Origin: Isoetes taiwanensis
Taxonomy: Eukaryota > Streptophyta > Lycopodiopsida > Isoetales > Isoetaceae
Length of the DNA: 64,000 nt
Assembly: GCA_021234155.1 (NCBI GenBank)
Contig: JAJEKV010000020.1
Span: forward strand, 3,706,563-3,770,562
Reading direction: 5' to 3'
The notes beneath the pieces are model-generated. The model saw only the letters and a program-made list of their open reading frames with translations, was not told where the DNA came from and did not search any database. Made by a program: the position numbers and the translations under genes. Positions within the stretch are counted from its first letter, which is position 1, and the number at the start of each line of letters is the position of its first letter. This document shows positions 43,909-55,881 of this stretch, piece after piece.

Positions 43909-45222
43909 GAAAATTATTACTTGGAATGTTAGAGGGATGAAAAGCCCAGTTAAGAGAAGAAGAATTATCTCTCAGCTTAGACAATACAAAGGTGACATTA
44001 TTTTGCTTCAAGAAACCAAGCTTCCTAAGTTTGAAAGTTCATGCCTCTCTGACTGGATCTACCCTGGAGCTTCCTCTATTTGGTAGAGTCTTTTGGTACT
44101 TGTGGGGGTTTGATCATGATTTGGAAATCTTTATCTCAGATATCCTATTATAACAGTCCTAGTAGCTGCTGGCAGGCAGTTATTTTTTCCATCAACAATT
44201 CCAATTTTGGAGTTCTTAACATCTATGCCCCCACAAATCCTAAGGATAGGGAAACTTTATGGCCAGAAATTAATTCTTGGATTTGCTCTCAACCCTCTAT
44301 TGACTGGATTGTCTCTGGTGACTTTAATAATACACCTAATTGGGACATGAAATTGGGAAACATGATAAATATGTCTTCCATTGAGAGAGCTAATTGGGAT
44401 AGTTTGATCTCTGACTCTAATTTGATTTATGTCCCCTCCCCGCTGCTAATTATACCTGGTCAAACAAACAGAAAAACTCTCATAGAGTTTATTGTGCTCT
44501 CGACAGGTTCTATGTATCTAATTCTACAAGCTCTTTCGGGGATAATTGTTATGTTGTTAGTGATGAGTCTACCTCAATATCTGATCACCAACCCCAATTT
44601 TACCCATGTTCTATCTGATAATGGTATTAACATTGAGAATTCTAGTGAGATTAAAAAGTTCTTCCATGAAAAGTATGCTGCTATTTTCAGTAACAGTGAT
44701 ACCAACGTTGATAGTTCTGGCAAGAAAGATAAGTTTATTTTTCTGCTAGATCATATCATTCCAAATTCCAATATTCTGATGGATGATTCTATTGCTGCAA
44801 TTCCTACTGAACAGGAGATTTATAAGGTTCTTATGAGCTTTAGCAAAGGTAAGTCCCCAGGTCCAGATGGTCTCCCCCTGAGTTTTACATGCATTATTAG
44901 AACATTCTAAAAGAAGATATTATTTCAATGATTCATGGCTTTTGGAATGCTGATCACTTGCACTCTTCTATTTCTGCTGGATTTATCACTCTCATCCCTA
45001 AAGTTGATAACCCTTTCAGCTTTTTTTGCATGGAGGCCAATATCATTAACTAATACCACCTATAAGCTTTGTGCCAAGATTATAGCCAATCGGGTTAAGC
45101 CTTTCCTTCAGAAGGATATCAATATCAAACAATCTGCCTTCTTGCCTAACAGGTTTATTCTAGACAATTACATTGTGGCCATGGAAGGTTTACATTGGAA
45201 TAAGATCTCTGGCCAAAACTGA
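43909..45222 (+). pseudogene. LINE A ORF2: endonuclease and partial RT
   Basis: It begins MKIITWNVRGMKSPVKRRRI with QETK shortly after (APE-type endonuclease). After a frame change near 44080 it continues with NIYAPTNPKD, VSGDFNN and a later SDHQPQ, the histidine motif. RT starts with KGKSPGPDGLP, then a frame change, then RPISLTNTTYKLCAKIIANR and QSAFLPNRFILDNYIVAMEG, and ends abruptly. The polymerase FADD block is absent. Confidence 0.85.
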
Positions 45223-46600
45223 TCTGGCTCGGATGTGGAGTTACACGGCCACCCCACCCCTCCGAAGGTGGGCCGTAAATGCAACATGCCATCCGTCTAG
45301 CCATCTAGAACGAATGCGGAGTCTCACGGCCATTCCACCCCTCCGAAGATGGTCCGTTTGCAATGCAAGATGCAATAGTATCCATCACGACCTTACAAGA
45401 TCCATCACGACTTTACAAGATAGAATATCATCAATAACCTTGCAGATTGGTCCAATACGAGATAGCATACAATCCCCATGCATCTTACTTTCAAAGAAAA
45501 TCACAGAGCAAGGCAATACAATAGAATGAGGTTCATACCAAGATGTTTCATAACCAAGTGACAGCACCTCATTGCCAAACCCCAAAGCAAGAACATGAAC
45601 TCCCTTAACATATAAGCAACCATAACTTTCATGTAATACCATAATTACACTAATGTCCTAGAGACAATTCACATATTCTCCTTCATCCTGAGGTCTAAAC
45701 TCACAAGGTGTCTAAACTCACGAGATGGATTACCACTCAGAATCTCTACTAGATAGGCCATACTATATTCCTAGTGACATATAATACCACACTCATGCTC
45801 CATCCATCTAGCATCGTAGAATCCACACATTACTCTAACAAAAGTACTGGCGATATACCCTTCTATGGTACAGTTATCAAGCTGGCCACTATTCATAAAG
45901 GTTGCATGGAATATCCCACCTACTACCAAGGAAACTCTAGGGCCCCAAATTATAATCACACTACTTAAAAGGTTCATAAGATTCATAATACTCAATTCAA
46001 ATACTAGCCGTCTAGGCTTACTATAACGCACATGAAAACACATGGTACCATGGCCAGTATACGGATCAAGGCAGATAGGTTATCAGCAATGGCAAGGAGA
46101 TACATACACAACGATCAATCATGCTAATCTAAGACCTGATACAATGGTTTGGCTTGCCACACAACGATCGATCATGCTAATCCAAGACCTGACACAATGG
46201 TTTGGCTTGGCACCTAACTGTAACCTAAAGCCAGTTTCAATAGTTAGAATATATCAACATATCTATGGTGCATCCCACTACCTAACTCAACTTATTTACC
46301 TTGCTAGACATACTTATGCATCTTTACTAAGCCATAATGGTCCCATGGCCGAACTACGTCCAGGACTACCGATAAGCCCCGCAAGCTCTTCTCCTCATTC
46401 AACATTATGCACTTGATGGTTTGTCATTTCCTTGGGTCTCATAAGGTATATTGCCTAGCAGGTTGGTCAATGGTAACTATAGATGTAAAACAACTTATGG
46501 TTTTAAAACTTTAACTTTAATATAAAATTCTAAAGGTATGGGGATACCGGATCCTGGTATCCCTCTTCAATAGCAATTAAAAAAAAAACCCTGTAACAGA
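45223..46600. repeat. LTR-like block with internal duplications
   Basis: No coding signal. Two internal direct repeats are clear: CGGCCA..CCACCCCTCCGAAG units at about 45233-45284 and 45314-45367 (period 81), and a 53-bp duplication at 46108-46160 and 46161-46213 (ACAACGATC.ATCATGCTAATC). The segment ends near a possible primer site (46605-46616, TCGGCGCCCAAC, similar to the tRNA-Lys type), so it may be the 5' LTR of another retroelement. A partner LTR is not visible. Confidence 0.4.
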
Positions 46601-46616
46601 ATCGTCGGCGCCCAAC

Positions 46617-47465
46617 AGCGGCCGGTTTGGCCTGGCCGGCTGGGTTTCCTAGCTCGCCCAAGCCAGGGATCTCTTCCGAAAATGGATTTAGAAGACGAAG
46701 AACTATCTTTGAGAACAGAATCAGGGAAAAAGAATGGATCTACAGATCATTCCAAGGCAGAGAAGGTAGACAAGCAAAATGAAGGTTCTTCACAGAAATT
46801 GGATGCAAGCTTGGATTTTCAGATTCTGAAGGCCGAATTCAATCAGGGTCTACTGGTTTTGGATTGACAGAGCAATTTAACATGAGGGATTCTACTTCTA
46901 GACTGGGGTTTGGACCACAGGACGATGGCATCTATGCTTCATAAAAACTGCTCTACACAATCCGACCCGCAATCAGACCGCAAAGTCAAGACATAGATCA
47001 AATCCCCACCTTAGTTCTTCTGATATGCCTATGCTCCAAATCGATCTGTGCCTCCTTTGCATGCAACTTCCGGTTCTCTTGTTTTCTCCACCTCCTTCCT
47101 CAATTCGGCCAGCCCCTCTATCCTCTTATATATGTTTATGTCCAGCACCTGGCAAGCTATCTTGCTGCCAGAAGATCCTGCCAGGTGTAAATCTAGCATG
47201 CTACAAGTCGAATTCGGCAAGATCGAGCCTTATTTGGCCTGATTTGCCTCTCAACACAGCCACGATTTTGTTCCCCTATTTTTATGGTGCTCACCCATTT
47301 GGATTTCATAAATTAAGGTTTTTAAATAACCTTAGCTACTGTATTTTTATATTTAAATGCTACCACTAGCATGAACCCATGGACACATACCAACAAGGCC
47401 TTTAGATGATCTGCACAATCTTATACTGAAACAAAGTAAGCCACTAGGTTCGTTACACCGAGGCT
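46617..47465. other. Unassigned segment after possible primer site
   Basis: A 61-codon frame at 46682-46867 starts MDLEDEELSLRTESGKKNG, a charged N-terminus that could belong to a retroelement ORF but ends early. A minus-strand frame (47029-47220) is Lys/Glu-rich with no domain. Nothing else could be supported. Confidence 0.3.
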
Positions 47466-48067
47466 TTGAGGACAAAGATGTCGAATGGCACCAGAAGTGA
47501 TTTCTCGCCTCCTCCAAAGAGGCTTAAAGAATCAAAGAAGCTATCGAGGGGGCTCTATTTGCAGCTTGATAATTGCTCAAGTCAGAACAAGAATAGGTAC
47601 TTGTTTTCATACTTGTCTTATCTAGTTTGTTTGGGTGTTTTTTATCAGGTTCAACTTGGATTCATGATGGTTGGACACACCCATGATGACATAGATGCTC
47701 TCTTTGGAAACTATTCGACTCTGATGAGAAGATCAGATGCATTGACTATTCCAGAGCTTATGCAACTCTTCATAGAATGTAGCTCCAAATCTCCTTCACC
47801 TTAATTACCTTGTGACTGAGGTCCCTAACTGGACGGAATTCGTGAAAGGTTCCATCCCTGATAAAAAGGACCGATTATATGGTCATTTAGAACCTCTCCT
47901 CTTCAAGTTCTGCATGAAAGATGGATGGCCATTAATGTTCTACAAGATGAGGCCCGGGCATAGGGAGTGGCTACCTGAAAAAGGAATCAGGATGTGGAAG
48001 GAGGATGCCAACGGTCTGGCTATGATTCCGAAGGAATCATCACCCAAGGTCGTGCAACTATATGGGA
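47466..48067 (+). pseudogene. DUF7869-like protein, N-terminal half
   Basis: The frame contains LYLQLDNCSSQNKNRYLFS and MMVGHTHDDIDALFGNYST. These match the LDNC..NKNRY and VGHTH.D.D..F pattern of DUF7869, a domain I know from transposon-associated plant proteins with a nuclease-like look. After a frame change near 47805 it continues LYGHLEPLLFKFCMKDGWPL to VQLYG, where LINE B interrupts. The family is known mainly from domain databases and its activity is not established. Confidence 0.65.
48056..48067 (+). repeat. Target site duplication of LINE B, left copy
   Basis: AACTATATGGGA occurs here and again at 49143-49154, flanking the LINE exactly. Confidence 0.9.
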
Positions 48068-49142
48068 TCTTAAAGGGATTGTTAGATTCCTGGCACACAG
48101 TCAAAACTTTATTTCACATCAGTCCAACTGCTTGTGTACAGTTGACTGCACCTTGTTGGTGGATCCCTCTGGTAGACAATCAACCACTTTGCTTTACAGT
48201 GCACCCATTGACTCAAAGACGTTGGAAAAGTGCTGGAATCTTAACTATTGCAGCATGGTATGACTTAGGCCAGTTGCTGACATGGGAGGCTTTTCAGTTA
48301 AAGTTTCTATTGGGGCGATGGGATAGAGTTCTTTGGCAAAAAGTTGCTGATTTTCTACAGCCTATTCTGCCACACCAAGAAGATATTTTGGTATGGATTT
48401 GTCATGAAGAAATTAAGGAGTGCAAACTTGTGAACTCTATGTATCAGTTGTTGCTTGATACTGATATTCTTCCTCCGTCTAATAAGTGGTCTCTTCAACT
48501 TCCTCCTCTTCAATGGCGCGAAGGTGTGGTCTTGGGCATGGGACAAGCTACTTCATCCTAAAGTGGCGCTTCTTTGGTGCAGATTCTTCATAGGTGTCTG
48601 CATGGGTTAATGTGCTTGTCCATAAGTTTAACCCTAGAATATCAAATCGTGTCCAAGATGCAAGCGTGGATCACGAGACCATTGAGCATTGCTTTTTCAT
48701 GTGTGAACACCTTAGACAGGTATGGGACTGGTTGTTTTCCCTTTTTCAGGTTTCACTAACAAGTCAACAACTGCTTTTGGCAATTTACCCAAGTACCTGG
48801 ACAGAGTTACAAGGCCAGGCTTTTCATCTAGCAGCAGGATGATTGCTTTGGACTATCTGGAAAAGACGAAGATTGGTAATCTTCAAAGGTCTGGATGTGG
48901 CAGATAATCGTGTTCTCCAAGAAGCTCAAGGTTACATTGTAAAGTCGTATCATTGTTCTTCACTTGGCCCCCGCAAGAGGCGATTGATTTTTGAGGAGTA
49001 TTTGGATGTGCACTCTTATGCTTAGGCAGGTTGCTTCACTCGGTGGGTCTCTGCTTATCCGCTGAGATTTTATTCTTGTCTCTGCATTTATACTTGTATT
49101 TGACTCTTTGATTGAATAAAGTCTGACGTCCTTCAACAAAAA
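48068..49142 (+). mobile_element. LINE B: 5'-truncated L1 with poly(A)
   Basis: 1075 bp flanked by a perfect 12-bp duplication. It encodes the C-terminal end of an L1 ORF2: QLLTWEAFQLKFLLGRWDRV, then the zinc-binding domain of plant L1 RTs (HPKVALLWCRFF, then HETIEHCFFMCEHLRQVWDW). It has an AATAAA-like GAATAAAG signal and an A-rich end (CAACAAAAAA). Frames change once near 48560. The 5' truncation, A-tail and long duplication are hallmarks of target-primed reverse transcription. Confidence 0.9.
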
Positions 49143-49853
49143 AACTATATGGGAGTTTGAAAGATATAGGTGCATTGAGAGCATCTATTGCCAAGTACAT
49201 GATGCACTGGGCAGTTATCTTCAGAGCAGGTGATAACTCATGGTCCAACACATATATGAATGAGGTAATTGACTATTGGTCCACTCTCTTGCGTGTGCTT
49301 AGAGACGTGCAGCCCGGTATGGAGATCATTCAAGATTTCTGGCCCAAACACTAGGCAACAACCATTGGAAGTGTCCAAGGATGTATTGGTTGATGAACTC
49401 ATTGAACAAGCTCCTTATGTAGGGCCATATTCAGGTCGTTCTAAGAATGCAGTCGAAATTTTTGACTCGTATCAAGATTTTAAGAGAGGTATGGTCTTGC
49501 TCATTAGACCACATGATAACTGCCCAACATGGATGGCTTATGCCGAGGAGGATCCAATACAGTATCCTATTCTCCCCCATTATAAGGAAGTGTGTCTTGG
49601 TGGGAGCCTATAGCAAGAAAAGGTACCACTTATGTACAACAGTATAGGGACTGCTGGCATAAAAGGTGGAGGCCAAATCCGAACGACAGGCCTCATTACC
49701 AGCATCTCAAAACCATAGACTATGGTTGGTCCGTCAAGGACAAGCCACAGATGGTTGTGATACCTGCAAGTGTAGCGGCTCAGTTACAGGAATTACTAGC
49801 CAAAGAGGTCTCACAGAACGGAGAAGAAACTTGGGTCTTCAAGGTACATTAAA
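49143..49853 (+). pseudogene. DUF7869-like protein, C-terminal half
   Basis: It resumes the reading interrupted at 48067. After the duplicated LYG come SLKDIGALRASIAKYMMHWA to DFW, a frame change near 49350, then GMVLLIRPHDNCPTWMAYAE, another frame change near 49595, then VSWWEPIARKGTTYVQQYRD to a stop at 49850-49852. With the N-terminal half this would make a protein of over 430 residues. The several frameshifts indicate a pseudogene. Confidence 0.6.
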
Positions 49854-49995
49854 GTAGTTGTTATTCATTACGCTCTGCATTTTTTAGATTAATACAAGAG
49901 CTCTTATCACCTAAATCATACAATAATTACAGTAGTCACTCGTCGTGACCACGCAAGGTCAACGAGTTAATCTCATAGGCATAGCGCTCCGGAAG

Positions 49996-50205
49996 CTATA
50001 CGAGATGAATAACAACATGGTGGTAACTGAGGGAATCCATCTCGCAGCGATTAGCTATGGACTGCAAGTACGGATCAAGTTGGATGCCTCTCTGAGTGCA
50101 GTTAACCAGATCATTGTAAGTCATGGAGCAAGTGATGGTCTCGATATCTTCAGCTCGAGCAGGTGACAGTGCTCTATCGGTAGGAGATCCTGAACGCCGA
50201 GACAT
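49996..50205 (-). CDS. Hypothetical small ORF behind a TATA box
   Basis: This minus-strand frame starts MSRRSGSPTDRALSPARAED and continues SMTYNDLVNCTQRGIQLDPY. A TATAAATAT sequence lies at 50240-50249, about 40 bases upstream of the ATG, a reasonable distance for a short-leader transcript. It may be a first exon, because no longer frame follows. A shifted plus-strand frame overlaps it (49945-50166). No family was recognised, so coding status is uncertain. Confidence 0.3.
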   Translation of the reverse strand: MSRRSGSPTDRALSPARAEDIETITCSMTYNDLVNCTQRGIQLDPYLQSIANRCEMDSLSYHHVVIHLV

Positions 50206-50253
50206 TGCAAATGAATGCCTCCTGCACTCAAGTGCGGATATATTTATACCCAT

Positions 50254-50380
50254 GAATAATAATGGTGTATGTATCTACTATTAATAATAGTGGCATATGT
50301 ATCTATTATCGATAATACTGGTGTATGTATCGACCATCAATAATAGTGGTGTATGTATCTACCATCAATAATAGTGGTCA
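50254..50380. repeat. 28-bp tandem repeat, about 4.6 copies
   Basis: The unit is close to TCAATAATAGTGGTGTATG plus TATCTACCA. Copies differ by one to four bases. It lies immediately upstream of the TATA-like box of the minus-strand ORF. Confidence 0.85.
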
Positions 50381-50399
50381 CGTAATACTTGGGAGGCAA

Positions 50400-52503
50400 T
50401 TAATAATTTTGATGGATACTCGTGCTTTAGAAGTAGGAGAAAATATTTCTGCTTGACTAGATTAGCTGAGGTCAAAATTCTCAACATCGCGTTATTCTCT
50501 CCAATTAACGAAATCATGCATTATAGGCTAGTTATATTATCTCAGTTACTAGGCTTGGAGCAGCACGACTCAATCGTCCTCGACTTTTTTGGTTCACTTC
50601 AAGAATGCTCTTTCCAGGCTTCATATTTTGAAACACGTCAATCATCTAAAAGGCACCAGTTTCTCAGTCCAACACGATCTTACCCCAGCAGTTTTTTGCA
50701 GGCGAAGGGAGGAATTATGCAGGGTAAGGAAAGCATGTTAGACAAAAAAAAATGCACTATAACACGGAGACGAGACTATTATTATGGATCATTGGCCTTC
50801 TGATCCTTGGACATGATATGTGTAGCCTCTTATTATTTATGTTATTTTCTTTACCTATTTGGGCTATATACATGTTCTTCTATATTGAGACTTGCCATTG
50901 ATATCTCCCAAAGATTTTCTAGATTTTCTTATAAGGATATGCATATTAGGCAGACGTTTGAATGATGTATTCCTTTATTTCAAGCCTCTAACAATCTGTA
51001 TAAATACTTGGCAAATAAGTTGACTTGTATTGATGGAACTAGGCTACGTCCAGAAACACAAATAACTTTCTAGCCTCCTTTGCTTTGCCAGCAAGAATTG
51101 GCTGCATTTAAGGCAGAAGTCAGAAAACAAAATATCGCCTGGAAAAAATCAAATTATGGAAAAGATCAAATTGTGGAAAAGATCATACAGTTAGATATGC
51201 CATTTATGCTTAGATCTTTCACCAGTTAGAACATGTGAAAGGGATGCCAACAGTGCATGTCATGCATGTGATAATGCTATAAATATTACTCCAAATTCAC
51301 AGCCAACCAGTTACTTTATATTTCAAGAACCAAGTCTGAATCATTATTTAAACATCTATAAAATCATTAAAGTTTCAAATGAACCTGCCCATTTCAAAAG
51401 CTCATGCTATTTGCAAACGAAGGTCCTGCAGTTCTAAAAGGTCTGCAATCTCTATACTCTCGCTGCTAAAATGACAATCTACCACATCCAATATTGAATC
51501 TGTTACAATGCTTTATCTCTAGAGGGACTTGGGTCAGTTCATGACATCCTCTCAGAGTAAAACGTTGCAAATTCCTCATTGCAAATTCCAAATTTAAGGC
51601 TTGTAGCAGACCAAAATAAGTAAATACATGTGCATGCAGTCTTTGAACCTTCGTGCAACAATAAGATAAGTTGGATATCCCCAATGAAAACTGCCAATCT
51701 CTGGGCAAACTTGCTCCAGCCCATAAAGAAATTCTAGATCGTGTTGTTGCAAATTCCTCATATTGTACATCTCTAAGAGATGTGCAAAAACGAACTTATA
51801 ATCAGCATTTTTTTGTGAGTTAGAACATGTGAAAGGGATGCTTATGCTACTTAGAGTTGTCTGAATTTTGATGAATTGGATACTTACTTTTGTTTTACCT
51901 GCAATGCCCGTGCAAAAACGAACTTATAATCAGCATTTTTCTGTCAGTTAGAACATGTGAAAGGGATGCTTATGCTACTTATGGTCGTTTGAATTTTGAT
52001 GGATTGGATACTTAGTTTTATTTTACCCGCAATGCCCATGAGATTTTTAAGCCACTAGGTCTATTGCACAACTTTGTACCATTGCCCCTGGAACACCCAA
52101 TTGCAATCAATGTGAGCATTGGAAGCTCCACGGACTCCTGATGAGCACTGGAAGCCCCACGGACTCCTGCAAGGGCAATGTGAGTTTTATAGAGAGTGTT
52201 GCGAAAGTATAATTTGTATAAAGAATGCACTGACCATTGCATCACGAGGAGTGATTGTTAAAAGCAAGCAACCGTTTGCTAATAGTGCACATGTAATGAG
52301 ATTGGTACCAATACAACTGGCCATGACAAAAGCTAATGCTATCAAACTTGCAACTCCCTTTTTTTTATTTTTTTTGCTTTTTTCTGTTGCAAAGGTACAA
52401 ATCCGACTATTAAAAAGTGAACCAGAGATATGGCAGTAATCTCATACTCAATGTTTCCACAAGGGATGCTCTCTTTCGTGGTTTGTGACACAAAGTGTTG
52501 TTG
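50400..52503. other. Non-coding segment with small duplications
   Basis: No gene could be supported. A 128-bp tandem duplication covers about 51783-52040 (GAACTTATAATCAGCATTT and TTAGAACATGTGAAAGGGA in each copy). A third partial copy of the latter motif lies at 51222. A 27-bp duplication (GGAAGC.CCACGGACTCCTG) lies at about 52110-52168. Confidence 0.5.
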
Positions 52504-52850
52504 AAAAAAAAAAAAAAAAAAAAAAAAACCTTTTTAAAATCTGTTCAAACAGACTTTTACCATCCATGGCCTTTTGCAAAGACCACTTCAAGCCAATATG
52601 CAGCCTTAAGCCAAAACAGGTGTAACTTTGACTTAAGCCTTAAAAATGGTTAACATTTATTAAAGCCAAAGAAATTACCAGAATTTATAGCCAAGACTCA
52701 GTTCAAATACACGAGATCATGTAGAAAGCAATGCTAGAAATAATATATCCTTATTCAAGAAATTATTGTCCACATATCATCTTAAAAGAGGGGAAATAAA
52801 TTATATACAATGGTACCTTGTCAACGCATTACACATATTAATTTACTTAC

Positions 52851-54335
52851 AGAATGTCATTTCTGTCATGTAAATACTTGGCCAGAATTGCTTATTGAAA
52901 GTTCCAGTAGAATCATAGCTTCCTTTAATCATGAAAACACAACAAGGAGCAAGAAACCCGGTTACCTGCAGTAGAACCAGAGAACAGTTAGCCTTAATCA
53001 GGGTAAAAGCCTAAGCTACTGACAGGTAAGCTATAGGTTTCTTGAGCTTAACGCCCTTCACCTCATTTGTAATCATAATAGATAGATACATATTAGATGT
53101 AGAAACAATGAACATGCTGCAGCCTAAATATAATGTAGCCTAAATATAATGACAATTATGAGAGTGGGAGCACTAAATAAATTTATATCAGATCCTAAAA
53201 GGCCTGCCATGTTTGGGATCCAGGCCCCCATTTGCACACCCTTGCTGGTACACTAACGAAGCAAGTTTAAATACACTTAGAAGACAACTCTAGCTTTTAT
53301 TACCCTTAGGGACTGATCACATAATCATAAACTGGAATAACACAATGATCACAGTAATTTAGTGTGAAGATTAAGTTCAAGGAGATAGACCAGCCTCATT
53401 TACCCAGTACAAGCTGGAGTCAATACACTGTTCAGTCTAGTGGCTGGGAACAAAATAGAACTTAACCTATTTGCTCTACAACTGGCAAGGTCACTCATCA
53501 TAGAGCAATACAGAACCAGGCATGCTTCTCAATAAATATGAAAATATTCAAGCCATAATGCATCAAGAAGTAAGCACATAATCATTTACATAGAACACCA
53601 TGGCCCATGGTTTTGCAGCATGTAATTTAGACACAACCATCATTTCGATTTAAGTAAACATTCAGATTAATCAAAGATGGAGCGGCCTATTGATATAAAT
53701 TATCACCAGCCATGGTAAAAGTGCAGCTAAAAAGCCAGCCATTTTCTGCTATCTAATATCCAGCCAACACATGGTCATGAGATATTATCCAACTGGATAA
53801 TATTCCAGATAAAACAATCTGCCATTGCTTTTCAGACTTATCATTACACTAATTACACTTTCAAGTTCTGGCATTAGACTAGTTACAATATTCCAGTAGA
53901 TAGATCTAATATGCCAGCAGTTAAATAATAACCTGTCAGGTCAAAATCAGCATCTACTGAGATAACTACTTCATATCCTAATCCTCCTACGGGCTACACA
54001 ATAAATATCAATGCACTTAAGTTTTGCAGCAGAGATCTTCACCAAATGGTCAAAGATAAATCTAAGACATGCATCAATTATAGTGTAAAACTACTGTAAA
54101 AATTTGAGACTCCTTCCCAAACCTGAGAAGTGTAATGTGATGTGCTGCCTGGATCTTCAAGTTGGCGTCGTATTTTCTTCTTTCCTTTGCTAGAGGGTCT
54201 ACTTGAGAAATCGAAATAGCCCTTACATCTAATTGCAAAATAGACGATTTGATTTGCTCTTGTCTGCATCATGCCGTTGTACCATGCCGCTGTGTTAAGC
54301 CGATGCTCTCCTAAAGGCATAGCTTCAGGTTTAGC
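52851..54335 (-). CDS. Split gene in array copy 1, exons A to B, unidentified
   Basis: Exons on the minus strand bounded by AG and GT. A is 54335-54123 (71 codons, includes PLGEHRLNTAAWYNGMMQ). C is 53993-53933 (PVGGLGYEVVISVDADFDLT). D is 53745-53707 (NGWLFSCTFTMA). E is 53443-53404 (TRLNSVLTPACT). B is 52965-52851 (VTGFLAPCCVFMIKGSYDS). Phases fit for A to C (0), C to D (1) and D to E (1). E ends in phase 2 but B needs phase 0, so one or more exons between them are missing from my reading. Only one frame is open in each exon. The protein is not recognised. Start, stop and promoter were not found. Confidence 0.5.
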
Positions 54336-55644
54336 CTATAACATCCATGTTCAAAGATGGTAAAATACTGAAAATGAAACGAGGAACGGAACAGCTAGTT
54401 AAGCTCTTCAAACATCGAAAGCAATCCAGATCCGGCTTGCTAAAAGATATTACACCTAAATAGCTGTTAGCAGTTTTGGTCGCAGATGCACTCCACAGTT
54501 TTGTCGCAGATGCATACATTAGGGTTTTGCATATATAAAACCTAATATCCTAATATCACTTTATTAAGCGGCCATGCTTGATAAGCCATTACAATTTCCT
54601 ATATTATTTTTATCCACAAGTTGACTTAAATTTTAAGTCATATGTCTATTCGCATTTTCCACGGTTAGCATGTTCAGCCAAGGTAATGTATACGAATTCA
54701 AAAGTGCGATGTGCCCATAATGCCACTACAACTTCCACAATTTGACCTAGCCCTCAAGCTACATGTCATGTGTCTCACAAGTTTTAGAGATTCTTAACTT
54801 TAGAATCCAAAGATCGAGAAACCATGGAACCATCTCATGAAATTTCCTTATATTGTCTGTGGACCATGGGTCTGATGTACCTTTAGTCAAATGTACTAAA
54901 CCTTCCAACTAATTCAACCTTGCAAGCATGGTAAAATCCACAAAGAATGTAGCAACCAAAGGTTCACAAAAATTCGAATTTCACTCAGTAGCCATGCCCC
55001 TTTGGTTTACACAACTTCAAACATTTGCCATGTGCCATAGTAATGGAGGTATCAGGATCTAATGGTCCATGGTGACTCACGTCTTGCAGAAGTTAGCATT
55101 TTTAGAATAGGTAGTGCTCATGCATTCAAGCAGACCACCAAGTTCCAAGTGCCCATTACAACTTCCCTGTATGATTTTGATTCCCACTTTGAATCAGCTA
55201 TTAAGTCATAGTTCATGCATACCAAGATAGTTATGCATAATACATGGATCATCTTGTACCTTTATAATTCATACCTTAGGTCAAAGTGAGCCTTTGCAAA
55301 CCATATTCTTATAATAAAAAAAGCCTGCCTCCTACCGTAGGTCAGAGTGGGCAAAGTCATAAATAGAGTTATCAACAAGGAGAGTAGGACCTTGTTGCCA
55401 AAGCCCTACCCTACCTATACTGCCTAATTAACTCTTATTGCATTTGCTGCAAGTATTTATTTCTCCTTAGGAGAGCCAAATGGCAAACAGATTGAGCTTA
55501 GTCTGGCCAATGCCCAAAGACCAGTTTAAAACAGCCAAACCTCGACCTATGATTCAGCTTTCATGTTAAGTTCTATTGGCAGAATTTCATCAACAACTAG
55601 TGTCATATTACCTTTATTTTTGAATCGAACTCCAAAAGCGAAAC

Positions 55645-55767
55645 TTATCTGTCATTTTTGCACAAGTTATATTTGTACCACTGAGTATTGATATTATACT
55701 CGTCCTCATTGGCAGCCTTGGGTAATCGTACAGATTGGTCGAAAGAATAATAGTCATCATTTCCAGC
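55645..55767 (-). CDS. Possible terminal exon in array copy 1
   Basis: After a CATAG acceptor the frame reads AGNDDYYSFDQSVRLPKAAN and DEYNINTQWYKYNLCKNDR, then a TAA stop (55647-55645). It is open for exactly 41 codons. In transcription order it precedes exon A of the same unit, so it would be the last exon of the upstream unit or of a longer gene. The composition looks coding, but the family is unknown. Confidence 0.35.
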   Translation of the reverse strand, partial: AGNDDYYSFDQSVRLPKAANEDEYNINTQWYKYNLCKNDR

Positions 55768-55881
55768 CTATGCCAATTCCTATAAAGGTCCAAAATATAT
55801 TAGTAAGAACTTATATACACCTGAATTTTAACCATTTTAAGGCCCCTAGTATAACTAGGGAACTGAGTTAGTGAAAAAAAA

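Larger units (their letters stand above)
42153..45222 (+). mobile_element. LINE A (L1 type), incomplete
   Basis: It inserted into the RNase H of element 3. An Asn/Lys-rich ORF1 region is followed by ORF2 with endonuclease and the first part of RT. The sequence stops matching a LINE at about 45222, in mid-RT, where an LTR-like block begins. The 3' end is therefore missing, perhaps through insertion or rearrangement. The left junction lies a few bases after 42148. Confidence 0.7.
52504..55881. repeat. 3.35-kb tandem unit, copy 1
   Basis: The array starts in a 25-base A-run (52504-52528) not derived from the repeat. The CCTTTTTAAAATCTGTTC landmark is at 52529, 55882, 59233 and 62617, giving periods of 3353, 3351 and 3384 bp. 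All copies are head-to-tail and highly similar. Confidence 0.95.
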
